From: Mantis religiosa
Lineage: Eukaryota > Arthropoda > Insecta > Mantodea > Mantidae
Reading direction: 5' to 3'
Assembly: GCA_030765055.1 (NCBI GenBank)
Contig: CM060955.1
Coordinates: forward strand, 160,186,243 to 160,250,242
DNA length: 64,000 nucleotides
The translations under genes were made by a program, and so were the position numbers. Under the pieces are notes generated by a model. That model searched no databases. It saw only the letters and a list, made by a program, of their open reading frames with translations, and was not told the DNA's origin. Below are positions 21,755-33,719 of the stretch, piece by piece (position 1 is the stretch's first letter; the number at the start of each line of letters is the position of its first letter).

Positions 21755-22833
21755 TACTACTACTAGGGGGATTCTGGGTTTATCTCACCCACGGCTGTTT
21801 TAGGGCTTATTTCGCCCTCTTCAGCCAGCATATTTATTGGTTTGGGAGGCGGGAGAGATGGCTCTTTTTTTATTTATTTACTTATTTATTTATTATTATT
21901 ATTTTTTTTTTTGCTATTTATATATATATATATCTATATGTTTTTTTTTCATTTATTAGATTCCGTGAGGTCGTCATCTAGATGTCTTTTGTCATTGCAG
22001 GAGTTGCCGTAGGTGTTGCTGTATTTGCCGTTCTTCTTCTTCTTTTGCTTCTTCGTGCTGTCTGATGATGGTTAACAGGGGAGGGTCGCTTGGATTTTTT
22101 TCCTGATGTATTTGTGATCTTTTGTATTGCTTTGCAGCGTTGATGATCTTCTGTCTGTGTGGTCGGTCTCTTGCATTGTCTATGTACTTAGTGGTGTTCT
22201 TCTTAATTGTGTCTTCTATTGTAGCCGTTTTTGCTATGTCGTGGATTTCATTACTTCTGCACCATGGTGGTAACTTCCTGGCTATTCTCAAACATTTCCG
22301 TTCGAACCCGGAGATACGGTCCTTTGTATATTTGGAGGTGATGGGCCATAAAGCGATTGCTGCGTGTGTGAATGTTGGTCTGATGATAGTTTTATATAGC
22401 TGGGTTAGGGTGCCTGGGGATAGGCCTTCCTTTCCAATTTTGGAGAGGAACCTGAGGCATGACGTTGCTACCTTTGCTTCTTGCAGTTTGATTTGGTAGT
22501 GAGCCTTGGTGGACAGTTTCTCGTTCAGTGTTACTCCTAGGTATTTGATTTTCCTTTGTGTCGGTATGGTGTGGTTGTTATAGGTGATGGTAGATGTCCT
22601 GTATGTTTCTTTGGTTTTTATCCGGAAAATGATGTATTGCGTTTTTGCTGGGTTTATCGTTATTCTCCATCGTTTTGCCCATTTGCTGAAAGTTGCTAGC
22701 TGTTTTTCTAGTCTTGGCTTGCAGTCTCGTAGTCTTCCAGTCGAGCACCAATATGAGGTATCATCCGCATATTGTGCCAGTCTGATTGTCGGGTGGATCG
22801 GCTGGGGAGTGTCGGCGGTGTATATTATATATA
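21755..22833 (-). pseudogene. Jockey-clade LINE, 3' half of the reverse transcriptase ORF
   Basis: An open frame of 319 codons ends at 21,992. It contains 'RLAQYADDTSYWCSTGRL' (YADD catalytic box), 'FSKWAKRWRITINPAKTQYI', 'IKYLGVTLNEKLSTKAHY' (thumb), 'LYKTIIRPTFTHAAIALW', 'FERKCLRIARKLPPWCRS' and a charged, coiled-coil-like C-terminus rich in Glu and Gln. The 3' UTR runs to about 21,755 and ends in short TAG repeats. The first part of the same polymerase is displaced to 24,206-24,345 by a DNA transposon inserted at 22,834. The remaining frame is unusually long for this window, so the element is fairly young. Confidence 0.92.
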
Positions 22834-24205
22834 CAACACCAACTCCAATACTCAGACCATAATGCAGATTCCAAGATGGCGCCCGTCGAAGCCCTGCGGC
22901 TCTGGTTACGTAGAATAGGAAACTATACACAATGGACAGAATATAATCCATATTACGGAGCAGCGAGGTAACTCCTAAGCATTTATCACTTTATGCTTTC
23001 AACTAAAACGTGTAATAACATAAATAAAGAGCATCATGACAAATCCTAAGAGCTTATAACATTATATAGTAGCACGACCAGTACTCTGCATTTTCCACCT
23101 TATACTTCCAATCAAAATTTAATTTATAAGGTATGACAACTCATAAGCATTAAACACAGCAAACTTTATCTTATTGGACTGTATCATCCTATCGTCTGTA
23201 GCAAGTACTAACGTTTCTTTTATATTGTTTACATAGTAACCTTTGCTGGTAAGGACATAGGTACTGCTTATACTATAATATTTAAGAGAACTCAACAAAT
23301 TGTCCAGTTTACTCCAATTGTCACGTTTGAAGGTGTCAGTTCCCTCACACTGCAAGAGCCATTTAAAATTTTCCACTGGTAGGCTCATAATATTGCTTCT
23401 AGGTTATGAAATACTTTGAAACTTATTAAGTGAAGGAACATCAGTGAAGTTGGGATCTTGAACGTTATTGAAAAGAACGTAACTAATCGTCTTTAATAAT
23501 GACTATCAATGGGTTAAAATCTCCTCACCACTTTGGTTCAAAACTGTCAATAACATCTTGTGCACACCAAATATTAAAATTATCTTCCCTCTCTGTAAAA
23601 TGTCTTGGATACATTCTTCAGGATATCGTCTTTTCTGGTTGAGCTTTAATGTGTGATAGGGTGGCTGATTCTTAAAAATCGTGGGGTAGGCATCATCTAT
23701 TAATTTCGGTACTTTTCGAAGGGCACGAATTTGTTCACCATCATTTACTGGAAATATGTCTTCCTTAACCTCAAAGCACTGTTCAAAATGATGAATACAA
23801 ACTACAGTTTTGTCATTTACTTTAAAATCTTTACGATGTATGTTCCTGGTCCACTTATCCCATTACGATTTTTCCTTCGGAAATTTAAATGTCGTGTGAG
23901 GTGCACTACCATAGTTAGATTGCAGCTGGGAACACAATAACGATGCATTTCGACAATACTTCACAGTATATATTTAGGTAAACGTTATCACTTTATGTTA
24001 AATACTCAACTATAAACTAACTCGTTAGTCACTAATTGCCACTGTAATATGAATTACATTAATTCTTCAAACACACAATCAAAGTAAACAAACACACACT
24101 TTACTCTGTAGATATAACTACAACATAACAAGCTGGGCCACGAGCGCCGCCATTTTTCCTACAATCGATTCTCGTATTATGGTCTGAGTATTGGAGTTGG
24201 TGTTG
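22834..24205 (-). mobile_element. P-element-type DNA transposon with a THAP domain
   Basis: The ends are perfect 30-bp inverted repeats at 22,834-22,863 and 24,176-24,205, beginning 'caacaccaactccaatac'. Outside lie 'atatata' on both sides (22,827-22,833 and 24,206-24,212), compatible with a target duplication but low in complexity. The 1,372-bp element interrupts a jockey reverse transcriptase whose two halves rejoin in register when it is removed. Its minus strand encodes a THAP zinc-binding domain, the DNA-binding module of P-family transposases. No RNase-H-like transposase core is recognisable, so it is probably a non-autonomous, decayed copy. Confidence 0.88.
23507..23948 (-). pseudogene. 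THAP-domain protein remnant of P-type transposon
   Basis: From an ATG at 23,948 the reading is 'MHRYCVPSCN', then after a +1 shift 'YGSAPHTTFKFPKEKS', a stop, 'KWTRNIHRKDFKVNDKTVV', 'CIHHFE' and 'AYPTIFKNQPP' (about 23,685). This is the THAP signature: C-x3-C, about 44 residues, C-x2-H, the invariant W and F, and the AVPTIF-like box (here AYPTIF). The frame then continues to a stop near 23,507. A frameshift and a stop inside the domain make it a pseudogene. A further 89-codon minus frame at 23,119-23,388 may be a degraded later part of the protein; I do not recognise it. Confidence 0.85.
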
Positions 24206-24345
24206 ATATATAGTAGGCCAGATATGGCGCTACCTTGTGCTGTTCCAGCTTCTAGCTTGATAGGAGCTGATAGTTGTCCGTTGATTTTTATTTGTGCGGT
24301 TCTAGTTGATTCGCCAGCACTGCTTAGCTTATAATGAAGTGATTG
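24206..24345 (-). pseudogene. Jockey reverse transcriptase, displaced 5' piece
   Basis: Minus-strand reading gives 'INGQLSAPIKLEAGTAQGSA' and 'ISGLLYI'. This is motif B of the polymerase (usually PQGSAISPLLY, here AQGSAISGLLY), immediately preceding the YADD part now at 22,800. The LINE similarity stops at about 24,345, so the copy is 5' truncated. Confidence 0.85.
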
Positions 24346-24359
24346 TATGCTTATCATAC

Positions 24360-26045
24360 TGTTCTCCGAAGTATTTCTTTTGTAACATTTCGATTTTTAT
24401 GCTTTTGACATCTCCCAGAACTTCGTACTCTATTTGGACTTCAATTGTATCCATATTTGTTATACCTCTATTTTATCTTTTATCGTATTCAAGTTAGAGA
24501 TAAAAGTATTACGATTCAATAAAAAAAAGAATAAGGCTGTGAACATATGGAACAGGTTAACTGGACAACGTATTGCGATAAGTTGAAGATTAATCACATA
24601 AAAGATATCAAACCAAGTTCATTTATCGAACACACCGTATATGAAGGGTTAGTGCCATGTAATTGGTGTTGAAGCGTAGTTGGTAGTAATGGGTGGCATA
24701 AAAAGATATCGCTTTTATTGTGTGTAGCTTGTTTTAAAAATTATGGCACTAGTACCAGTTGTTTAAGAAACTGGTTTCAGTGCAATGGACTACAGGATAC
24801 AAGAATGACAGTTTAGAAGCAATATAAAACCAGTTTAGAATGAACAACTGTAACTGTCATCTTATAAATAAGTGAATTTATCTTAGCAGTCACAGCTACA
24901 GCTGTTAATAAAAATAAAACCGCTATCTGTATAAAATATTCTAGTTTTGCTTGTGAGTATTCGTGAGATCAATTATGAAAAATTATGTAGTTATTTTTCC
25001 GCTACTAGTCCTTGAAATGATTTGAGTCACGAGAGCTTGTCGCTTTTACGCACTGTTTCATCTTTACACGTCACTTTCCCATGACAACGGGGATTAGCAA
25101 TGGGGTTTTTACTAGTTACCTGGGAATTTATCTTTCAGGATAATAAAATGACCCGGAAGGTTGCCTTATCCAGATTACCCTTCCTGGCCAAGATTCTAAT
25201 TAAGGACCTTTTGGATGTGTGACGGAGGAAGCATTAACTAATTAATTCGCGGTGTATCCTCCACAGTTCAAAAAAGTACTGATAAGTACAGACACAATTG
25301 AAAAAGTATGTATATCAAAAGCTACTTCACTTTTAAGTCATTTGGCAGGTGCTTCTGGGCATTTTTTTCGTGTTCAAAACCGTTTCATTTTGTATACCTA
25401 TTGGCTAATTCATGGTAAGACACATAGTGGCGGAATGACGTCAGCTCCGTCAGCTCTAATCGCCAAATATGTCCCCGAACGGATGGCAGGTTAGCATGTG
25501 ACGTCACCGCGCTGAATTCTGCTGCCCAAGAGGAAGGAAACAGTTCCAACAGCGTAGGAAAGACAGGAAACGTATCGGGTATTAATAATATGTACAACCT
25601 ACATCTTGGGTGTTGTAATATTAATGCTGACTGCTTTAATTACACAATTGATCACAGTTTATAAATAATTATATTGTGGCTCTGTGCTATGAGAAAATAT
25701 ACAAAACTTCAACTCGTAGTTTATCTGAAGGTCAGGCAGGTTATAAAGTAAATAAAACATAAAGTAATTTTCTCTGCAAATTAGAGACCCATTCAGAACA
25801 AAATTACGTGCATATTTTCCGACATATTCTGTTTCCTTTTTCTTTAACTAGTTTATCAATGTCAAGATGTAATGTATGAGAAATTTGTAATCGAAGGCTG
25901 CATGTTAGATTGTGTACTGACAAGGTACTTCGGGGTTTGGACTTAGCTAATTTCATAACAAAAATAAAATTGTTCACACACATATGTCGAGCCAAACATA
26001 CACAATGCCCGTGCGGCAAGTGAATACAAACACTTCCTCGATATT
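24360..26045. other. No gene recognised
   Basis: AT-rich DNA with a few open frames of 60-80 codons on either strand and none recognisable. A short GC-richer region at 25,430-25,560 has no identified function. Confidence 0.5.
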
Positions 26046-26048
26046 TCG

Positions 26049-26736
26049 GTGCATTATCTTACTGATTACATCGTCCGGAGCCCTGATGTGAACGTCGCCC
26101 TTTCTCATTTCTTGCAGGTCACACGGCCAGATTTCAGCACGATCTACACCGACGGTTCTAAATCTGCTGATGGAGTAGGTTATGCATACGTCTGTCCTTC
26201 TACTAATGCCCTGGCTCGATACCGCCTACCTATGGAGGCTTACAACTACACTGAAGAGGTTCTGGCCATTCGTGACGCTTTGCAATATGGGATTTCTCAG
26301 GGCTTCCCCAAACTGCTAGTCTTAACCGATGCGCAGAGTGTGTTGCAGAGACTCATCTCCTCGTTGGACGAGAGATATGCACTGTTATCTTTACGAGATG
26401 CTGACGTTGGTGAACAACGCTACCATAGCCGGACATCAAATTCACTTCCTTTGGATCAGAGGGCATGTCGGAATTCGATACAATGAAGTCGCCGATCTCC
26501 TGGCAAAAGAGGGACTCACCCAAGGCACCTTTCAAGGCATCCAACTGCCCTACACGGATTTCTTCCCGGCCCTTCAGCGTGACGCCTATTCCCGCTGGAA
26601 TGACGCCTGGATTCGTTCGCAGTCCATCAAAGGCAAACTCTACGCCACCGTTCAGGCGCATCTATCCACGAGCCCTTGGTTCTCCAGCTTCAGGATTGCA
26701 CGTCGACATCTCACCATCATTAGAATGCGATGTTAG
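26049..26736 (+). pseudogene. RNase H domain of a jockey-like LINE, frameshifted
   Basis: The first frame (26,049-26,440) has 'FSTIYTDGSKSADGVGYAY' (first Asp), 'YTEEVLAIRDALQYG' (Glu) and 'LLVLTDAQSVLQRL' (second Asp). A frameshift near 26,400 leads to 'IHFLWIRGHVGIRYNEVADL' (His and final Asp) and 'LLAKEGLTQG', then a C-terminal tail to 26,736. All residues of the D-E-D-D active site are present, split over two frames. The polymerase is missing. The end abuts an inverted family C array. Confidence 0.88.
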
Positions 26737-26739
26737 AAA

Positions 26740-27595
26740 AAACCTTCAATGTTAAGTCGTACAGGACGATGAATGAAATGATGTTCAAATAAGTACAGGG
26801 TACATAGAGCTTAGATTTACCAGACATTCATCTTTCAGGATAAGAGAAAACCTCCAACGTTAAGTCATATAGAACGATGAATGAAATGATGTTCAAATAA
26901 GTACAGGGTACATAGAGCTTAGAGTTACCAGACATTCATCTTTCAGGATAAGGGAAAACCTCCAACGTTTAGTCATATCGTAAGATGAATGAAATGATGT
27001 TCAAATAAGTACAGGGTACATAGAGCTTAGATTTACCAGACATTCATCCTACAGGATAAGGGAAAACCTCCAACGTTAAGTCATATAGGACGATGAATGA
27101 AATGATGTTCAAATAAGTACAGGGTACATAGAGCTTAGATTTACCAGACATTCATCTTTCAGGATAAGAGAAAACCTCCAACGTTAAGTCATATCGCACG
27201 ATGAATGAAATGGTGTTCAAAAGAGTACAGGGTACATTGAGCTTAGAGTTACCAGACATTCATGTTGCAAAAAAGAGGAAACCTCCAACGTTAAGTAATA
27301 TCGGACGATGAATGAAATTACGTTCAAAGGTGTACAGGATACATAGAGCTTAGAGTTGCCAGACATTCCTCTTTCAGGATAAGGGAAAACCACCAACGTT
27401 AAGTCATATCGGACGATGAATAAAATGATGCTCAAAGAGTACAGTATACTTAGAGCTTAGAGTTACCAGACATTCATCTTTCGGGATAAGGTAAAACCCG
27501 GAAAAAACTTATCCGCATAACTCAACCTTACCGAAATACGAACTCGGGACCTGTTAAACGTGAGGCAGACACGCTACCACCACGCTACAGTGTTT
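26740..27595 (-). repeat. Family C repeat with 108-bp tail array, second locus
   Basis: About seven tandem units contain 'acgatgaatgaaatgatgtt', 'gtacagggtacatagagctt' and 'ccagacattcatctttcagg' at about 108-bp spacing (for example 26,766 and 26,874). They are followed at 27,480-27,595 by the inverted tRNA-like head ('cgaaatacgaactcgggacc', 'cacgctaccaccacgctac'). It is the mirror image of the 12.0-12.9 kb locus, with head and array on one element. Units are more alike here than at 12 kb. Confidence 0.88.
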
Positions 27596-28300
27596 TAATT
27601 GTAACGGCTGATAGTTATGCATGCAACTTATCAGTTCAAATATTACTGAATTCTCTTGAATTATTTTGTTACGTTGGGAAAATATTAAAGGGCATGTTGG
27701 AGTAAACTGCATGTTTCCTATAATTTAGGGATTGAGACGGTGTGGTAATTTTACAACGGGCTCCCCTGTCCCTTTGCAGACTTAACAATCGAAACAACGA
27801 CACTGCGAACGTCGCAACTTTACCTGGGTCGATCTAGTTGTAAAACAATAACCAGTGTAAATAATACAGAAACAAAATTATAAATCAACAGTCGAGCTGA
27901 TCATACACTGGTTTCAGGTTTGTTGTCTGAGTGAACCGCTTCAAGTTGAACAAGACTGCATTCCATCCTAGCTGCTTTCTTACTGGAAGGTCAAAACTCC
28001 TCTCCGAACTCTTCTTTTTCTTCTTCTTTCTCAACAGTATTAAGGCGATGCATTTCCAATTTCTCTGCCGGACACACAGCACATACGCAGAGTAGCTATT
28101 GTATTCTACCCCAAAAATTCGATATCTAAATTTCATCGGAAATACCGTTTTGAGATGCCTTGAATAAAATTTAGAATTTTTATATAAAAGTGTTTCTGTG
28201 TGAAATGCGATACTCGGTTAATCAATCAGATCTGGCATTTAAGTTTAGTCTACCAAAAATACAACAAGAAGAGTTCAAAAAAAGGTTCTACATTCCAAAC
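27596..28300. other. No gene recognised
   Basis: AT-rich DNA with a short TTC-rich run near 28,012-28,030. No domain is identified. Confidence 0.5.
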
Positions 28301-28617
28301 TGGGACTGGAATTTGTGTCTAGCCGTCGTTAATTTATCTTCGTCTTCATCAGCCATTCGGGTGCAATTTGGGACAGGATTTCTATGTTGGACGCACAATT
28401 CTTTCTCTTCTCGTGTGAGTTTTTGCAGCTATCTATTTCCTCTGGTCACCAATTGTATCATCTTATTATAAATAAGTCATGAGACATCTGTGTCTCAAGG
28501 CGTGGTTCGGAATAAAGAAGTCAAATTCTGTAATTGGTTATATTTATACAGATTCAAATTATAACTTAAAATGTTCCTTATCTAGTACCAGTATTCATCA
28601 CACTCCACCATTGCAAC

Positions 28618-28797
<180 letters not shown>

Positions 28798-29344
28798 AAA
28801 ACAAGATTATTGATTTATTTCTTACTATTCAAAACTTTCATCTTCTCCGCGTCATTTTTCCACCATGAAGCCAGATTATTGATTTATCGTAGCTATCGTT
28901 ACTTCTCTCTTAATTTTGTGATTGACCGATCTAATGGCATGTCACCACATTACGTCATATTACGTCATACCATTACTACTTCGGCCAATCACACAACTAC
29001 ATATATTTTTATAAATTCATAATTCCTTCTTAATTCCTCTGAGCATAACCCAAAAATACTGTTACAAAACTAAACATCTGAACAAAAACATTTTCGAAAG
29101 TTTTGATCTTCTAACAAATGACAAACTAATTTTGATTAAAATACCACAGGGTTAACCTATATTCATGATGAATGAAATGTATATATTGAATATTCTGAAA
29201 TGTCTTCAAAAGTCCTCTTTATTCTGGATGGTATTCGCATAACTGATAAACGGTAAGTGTTAGACAAAATCACAATTTATATAAAATAAATTCCTTCTAG
29301 TGTGAATTATTTCGCAGATATTGTGTTATTGAAAATAAATTTTT

Positions 29345-29890
29345 TCTCCCACACTAGCCGTGTGAAGAGTAAGGCTTCGATAGGCAGAGTCATCCTGAAA
29401 AAATCATTGCCACAGTCGGGATTTGAATCATGGACCTCCCGGTGTTCCTCCAATATGCCATGGTAGATCAATACGAGTTAGTTGGAGAATTTAATGTCAT
29501 ACTGGCATGTTGCCAGCCATGGTATTGGCCGCGCCGTGGATCAGTGGTTAGACCGCTTGGCTCTCACCAAGGCGGCCCGCGTTTGATACCAGGCGACAGC
29601 AAAGTGAGATTTGTTGTGGACAACACGGCACTGGGGCGGGTTTTCTCCGAGATCTCCGGTTTCCCCCGCCATCTCATTCCACCGGTGCTCCATCTTCATT
29701 TCATGTATCAACAGTGTCATCGGCTGCGGTGCCGTATGTAGTAAAAGCGGGCGTTAAACACTACACATTCCATTCCAGCCATGGTAGCTAAATGGTTAAG
29801 AGCAGCCGTACAGAGACAGGAGGATTTCCGGTTCAAATCCTGGCTATGACATTGAACTTTTCAGTCTGACTCTATCTATCCATATTATGT
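29345..29890. repeat. Family A inverted pair split by a SINE (right-arm copy)
   Basis: A minus-strand head (29,385-29,465) and a plus-strand head (29,775-29,860, with 'ggttcaaatcctggctatga') flank the SINE. The layout is the same as at 15.24-15.78 kb but inverted. Confidence 0.82.
29525..29774 (+). mobile_element. Family B SINE with perfect target duplication
   Basis: Perfect 12-bp duplications 'ccagccatggta' lie at 29,513-29,524 and 29,775-29,786, the hallmark of LINE-mediated retroposition. The 250-bp element has a tRNA-like head ('cagtggttagaccgcttggc', CTC anticodon loop), body 'gtggacaacacggcactggg' and tail 'gtgccgtatgtagtaaaagc'. It is inserted in the tRNA-like head of family A. Confidence 0.92.
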
Positions 29891-30155
29891 TATTAGTTTG
29901 AATTTTGAAACACTTTTCTTTTCGCAAATTGAAAGCCGCCATTCTCTTTTTCTCTCTCGTCCACCGCAAAAGGAAATGGTATATCAAAACCATCACTTAA
30001 CTACCAGCTCTTAGAAGAATTGACTATCACTTAAGTCCCACTTCCTACAGTGGTTACAAGTAAATAACCACGATAATGAATGAACCAAGTTGGAATGCTT
30101 TCTGCAAGACCGATGACCGCAAATTACCTCGCCCGGCAGGAGGTGTGAACACGTG

Positions 30156-30990
30156 GAAGCAAAGCGGGTAGACTATAATGAGAGGCGTTGACCATTTCTC
30201 CGAACAGTTACTACTTAGGTAGTAAAATAGGTAATGGCTTTGTGTGAACATATTGGACGAAGAGAAAAGAAACAAGTGACATACACAGTTATTGGCACTT
30301 GTACCCCAAACGTTCTGATATTTCAATCTACAAGATAACTAGTTGAAACAAGTGAAAATGTTTTGTGTGTTTAGGAAACGGCGAAAGTAAACGTTACCCT
30401 AATTCTCAATTGACATTTTTAATTAATTCCATACTGTCATACATTCACAGAGCGGAATAGTTCAGGCGGTTTCGTCTGTGGCCGATCTACATGACCCATG
30501 AGTTTTTCGTGGGTTTCCCGGGTCGCTGTCCCTCCGTTTCACCTCCATTATCATTTCACATCATCTCTCATCTGGTGGTCTCTTTCACGGTAGAAATGTC
30601 GGCGGGAGTGTCGACGGTGCATGGCCGGAGGATATGTTCTGAGGAAAATTACTTCCTCCTCCGGTAGGTTGGTTGCCGACCTCAGCTCCTCTGCTGGGAC
30701 TATTTCGGGACCGCCAGCCAGAGGCTCGGATCCCCTGCCTTGGTACCATTAGCGCTCGGCTGCTGAGCTCGTTGCCGTCGCGCTGTAGGGGAGCGAGTTC
30801 GTTGTTCTGGCCTGTCGGGGGAACTCTCTATCCAAGTAAACTGCAGGGACCCTACCCTCTGTACTATCCTAACTCCTTGGGTCGGCCGCCCTCTGTCTCC
30901 TTCACCTCATCCTTCCAACCGGGGGGTGCCCCCAAGATGGGCCCAGCGTGGTGGCCTACGTACCAAATCCCCTCCATAATCAAATCCTAA
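30156..30990. other. GC-rich patch with an unidentified 105-codon frame
   Basis: The sequence from 30,470 to 30,990 is clearly GC-richer than its surroundings and includes a plus-strand frame of 105 codons (30,673-30,990) rich in Pro, Ser and Leu. I recognise no domain. Its end leads into a LINE fragment, so it may be part of an element's untranslated or gag-like region. Confidence 0.45.
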
Positions 30991-30994
30991 TCCT

Positions 30995-32390
30995 AAGCTT
31001 ACATTCGGTCAAGAGAGGGAGGTAGATAAATGCCCATTGTGTGGAGAAGAGCATGCATTCTTCCACTGTACGAGGGCTGTTCAATAAAGAATGATCACAA
31101 TTTTTTTTCCAACGTACCTTTACTCATCCTCATAATTTTGATGGTCCTTCTCTAAATAGCCTCCCCTGAATGCTATGCGCTTGTCCCAGCGTTTCTGCCA
31201 GTCTTCAAAGACATGCTGGAAACCTTTTTCTTGAGAGAACCTTCAAAATCACCTCCGCAGCCTTCACCACTGCTTCTGATGATGGATAATGCCTCCCACG
31301 AAGGCGTTTCTTCAAGTTAGGGAATAGAAAAAAGTCTCATGGGGCCAAATCCGGACTATAGGGAGGGTGAGGGATGCACTTCATGCTTATTTTTGCAAGA
31401 TATTCGCCAACAACATTGGCAATATGCGGCCGCGCATTATCGTGGTTCAGCATCCATCCTGCTTCACGGAAATGTGGTCTTTTGCGCCTGATATGCACTT
31501 GCAGTGTTTTCAGGACATCCCTGTAATATTGTCCAGTTACTGATGTGTGTGCAGGTACAACATGCTGATAAACCATTCCATGAATATCAAAGAATGAAAT
31601 GACCATAACTTTCCGAGCAGAAGCAACCAGTTTTGCTTCTCTGGAGGGTTGTTGATGAAGGAGATTTCCACACTGAGCTTTGCTGTTTGCTCTCAGGTTC
31701 AAAATGATGTAGCCAAGTTCCATCAGCAGTGATTACGTTTGAAAAAGTTCCGGATCTTCCTCTAACATCAACTTTAACTGCTTGTTACCTCCATTGCAGC
31801 GGTAGGCGATACTGAACATATCTGAACTTGCCTGGTACTCACAGGCGGGAACCAGGAGTACCAACAATGAAACTACTACGGCGTGCTTGTTCACATTAAG
31901 CTAACAGAATATAATAAGATTGAATTTTAGCGTGAAAAATTATGACCGTAAAGAAATTATGATCATTCTTTATTGGACAGCCCTCGTAGATTATATTGTA
32001 GTCAAACAAAGATATGGAGAAAGCAGGTCTAGCTATGTAAATGGGACAATTTGGGAGGCGAAGTAGTAATTAGAAACATTTTGTCAGTAAAAGGGGAAAA
32101 GAACAGGTAAAATATAGGGAATTATTTAGGGAAAGTTAAAGAGAAATTGCCAAGAACAATTAAGAGAAAAATGTAGATTAGGATAGGTGAAATGAAAATG
32201 TGTTAAAAGGAATGGAGGACCTCCAATACACAAAAACCTAGGGTTAGGTGTATGGGGACCAAATTATTATTCAGTGGCAAGCAACATGGCAGAATTTTCA
32301 GGATTTAGGAATATATGGCGTTTCCAGCATGGATTTTATAATTGTTATCTTGATTTTGTATTTCCATTTGATGATGTAAAAGGAAAAATG
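30995..32390 (+). pseudogene. LINE 3' end split by mariner M4
   Basis: 'gataaatgcccattgtgtgg' and the following bases (to 31,070) encode the CPLCGEE zinc-knuckle start found intact at 48,860. After the mariner, from 31,987, the same gene continues ('tgtagtcaaacaaagatatg', 'gggaattatttagggaaagt') to a 3' UTR ending near 32,390, colinear with 48,900-49,330. The mariner hit at a TA inside the zinc-knuckle codons. The copy is a 5'-truncated fragment with extra indels. Confidence 0.88.
31071..31986 (-). mobile_element. Mariner element M4, internally deleted
   Basis: It is 916 bp, flanked by TA at 31,069-31,070 and 31,987-31,988, with inverted ends 'cgagggctgttcaataaaga' and 'tctttattggacagccctcg'. 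The transposase remnant on the minus strand has a long frame at 31,723-31,337 with 'VMVISFFDIHGMVYQHVVP', 'LNHDNARPHIANVVGEYL' (second Asp) and 'PPYSPDLAP'. The frame stops just at the third Asp. The same N-terminal deletion as in M1, M2 and M5 removes the DNA-binding domain. Confidence 0.92.
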
Positions 32391-32399
32391 AGAAATTAA

Positions 32400-32910
32400 T
32401 TACAAATTACAACCATACCTTTTGGCTTCATCCCTTCTTGACGGGGGCTGTTAGCTACAATGGATGCCTGTAAGTCTAAATATGCAAGGCATTTCCTTCC
32501 TTTTTATAACCTATATACGTATTTTATGGTTGTGTAAACATTGGAAAAATCATGTTTCCTTATGCCATGTAAATATAGTCATTTAGTGATATACAGTTAT
32601 TTTCCAAATATAACGACCTCGTAAATACGTAAAGTATAGAGCTATAAACAGTACAGTAAACAAATATATACAAATTTAATAATTTGTAGCATTAAACTGC
32701 ATTTATCAAGAAATGATGAAAGTTTTCTTATTAATTGATTAGTGATCGCAATTTCGTGAAAAAATCTTCCATATCATCAGCTAACAACTCCGTTGTCAAG
32801 GTCACGTTCACCAAAGATTACCATGTTTTAGCCAGTACTATCAAATCTGAAAATGAAACAAATTTAAAAACAGAATCGACTGCCAATACTTCAAAATTCA
32901 TTACGTGATG
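32400..32910. other. No gene recognised
   Basis: AT-rich DNA. It may include the 3' UTR of the Penelope-like remnant that follows on the minus strand. A CTGATGA-like string near 32,770 (minus) lacks a convincing hairpin. Confidence 0.45.
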
Positions 32911-32916
32911 TTTATT

Positions 32917-33204
32917 TTATAAAAGAAATATATTTTCCCAAACCATTAAATCTATAGGACCTTTTAACTGCTTTAATAATTTGACTTCTGGATTTATTTC
33001 ATGGTTTAATGACCAAAAATGATCTGCTACGGCCGATTTATCACTTTGCTTGTACTTAATGTTACGAAAATTTTCTTTCGTTCTGGTTTCTAAATTACGT
33101 TTTGTCTTTCCAATATAAACTTTATCATAATCGAAACAATTAAATTGATAAATACCAGATGTTTTATTATTAGGAATTTTATCTTTTTCAGAGAAATGCA
33201 GCAA
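32917..33204 (-). pseudogene. Penelope-like GIY-YIG endonuclease remnant, second lineage
   Basis: The 95-codon frame reads 'SGIYQFNCFDYDKVYIGKTK', with canonical GIY and YIG blocks, then 'RNLETRTKENFRNI' (catalytic Arg region) and 'SAVADHFWSLNHEINPE'. It is a GIY-YIG nuclease as found at the C-terminus of Penelope-like retroelements, closer to the 'YNLNCxxCxKxYIGKT' type than to the copy at 2.5 kb. No reverse transcriptase is visible upstream, where a DNA transposase remnant begins instead. It is 5' truncated. Confidence 0.82.
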
Positions 33205-33289
33205 ATTTTATACTATATTTATTTTGAAGAACTGAACTTATATCAAAGTGTTAAAAAAATTTAAAATGTTTATTAACCCAAAGAATCGT

Positions 33290-33718
33290 CTTTTATTTTT
33301 AAGGGTAGAAACATTATTAACAGTTGCTCACTTTCTTCTGGGGTATCGTCGCCAATGTTACTTATTTCAGTACGAATGGATTCCTTGAGAACATCAACTG
33401 TCCGTGGCCTATTCTTGTACACTCCATTTTTTAGATCCTCACACAAGAAAAGATCCGGTGAGGTTAGGTTAGGGGATCTGGGGGCTACAGACCTTTTGAG
33501 ATTATTCGATTATCAAACAAACTGGTTACAAGTTCCATAGTGTCATTAGATTTATGGTACGTTGCTCCATCTTGCTGGAAATAACCTTCTCTCAATTCGA
33601 TATCATCTCCGTAAAACTTCAGAGAATATGGTGAGACGAGTACAAACATGTATAGATTATGGTGGAGGACACTTCCAACATTTCCTCTGAGATGTAAATA
33701 GTTTAATGTAATCTTCAA
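33290..33718 (-). pseudogene. Tc1/mariner-superfamily transposase remnant
   Basis: Reading leftward, 33,718-33,485 has 'LREGYFQQDGATYHKSNDTM' and 'ELVTSLFDNRIISKGL'. The FQQDGAT-H block holds the second catalytic Asp of DDE_3-type transposases. A stop is followed by a decayed PPRSPDLTSPDLFLW-like segment and a C-terminus reading towards 33,290. The first catalytic block and the DNA-binding domain are not seen. It is a fragment without visible inverted ends. Confidence 0.75.
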
Positions 33719-33719
33719 A

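Noticed and set aside
32755..32800. Second hammerhead-like core on the minus strand (CTGATGA near 32,770)
   Set aside because: There is no stem II hairpin between CTGATGA and the following GAAA, so the match is to short strings only.
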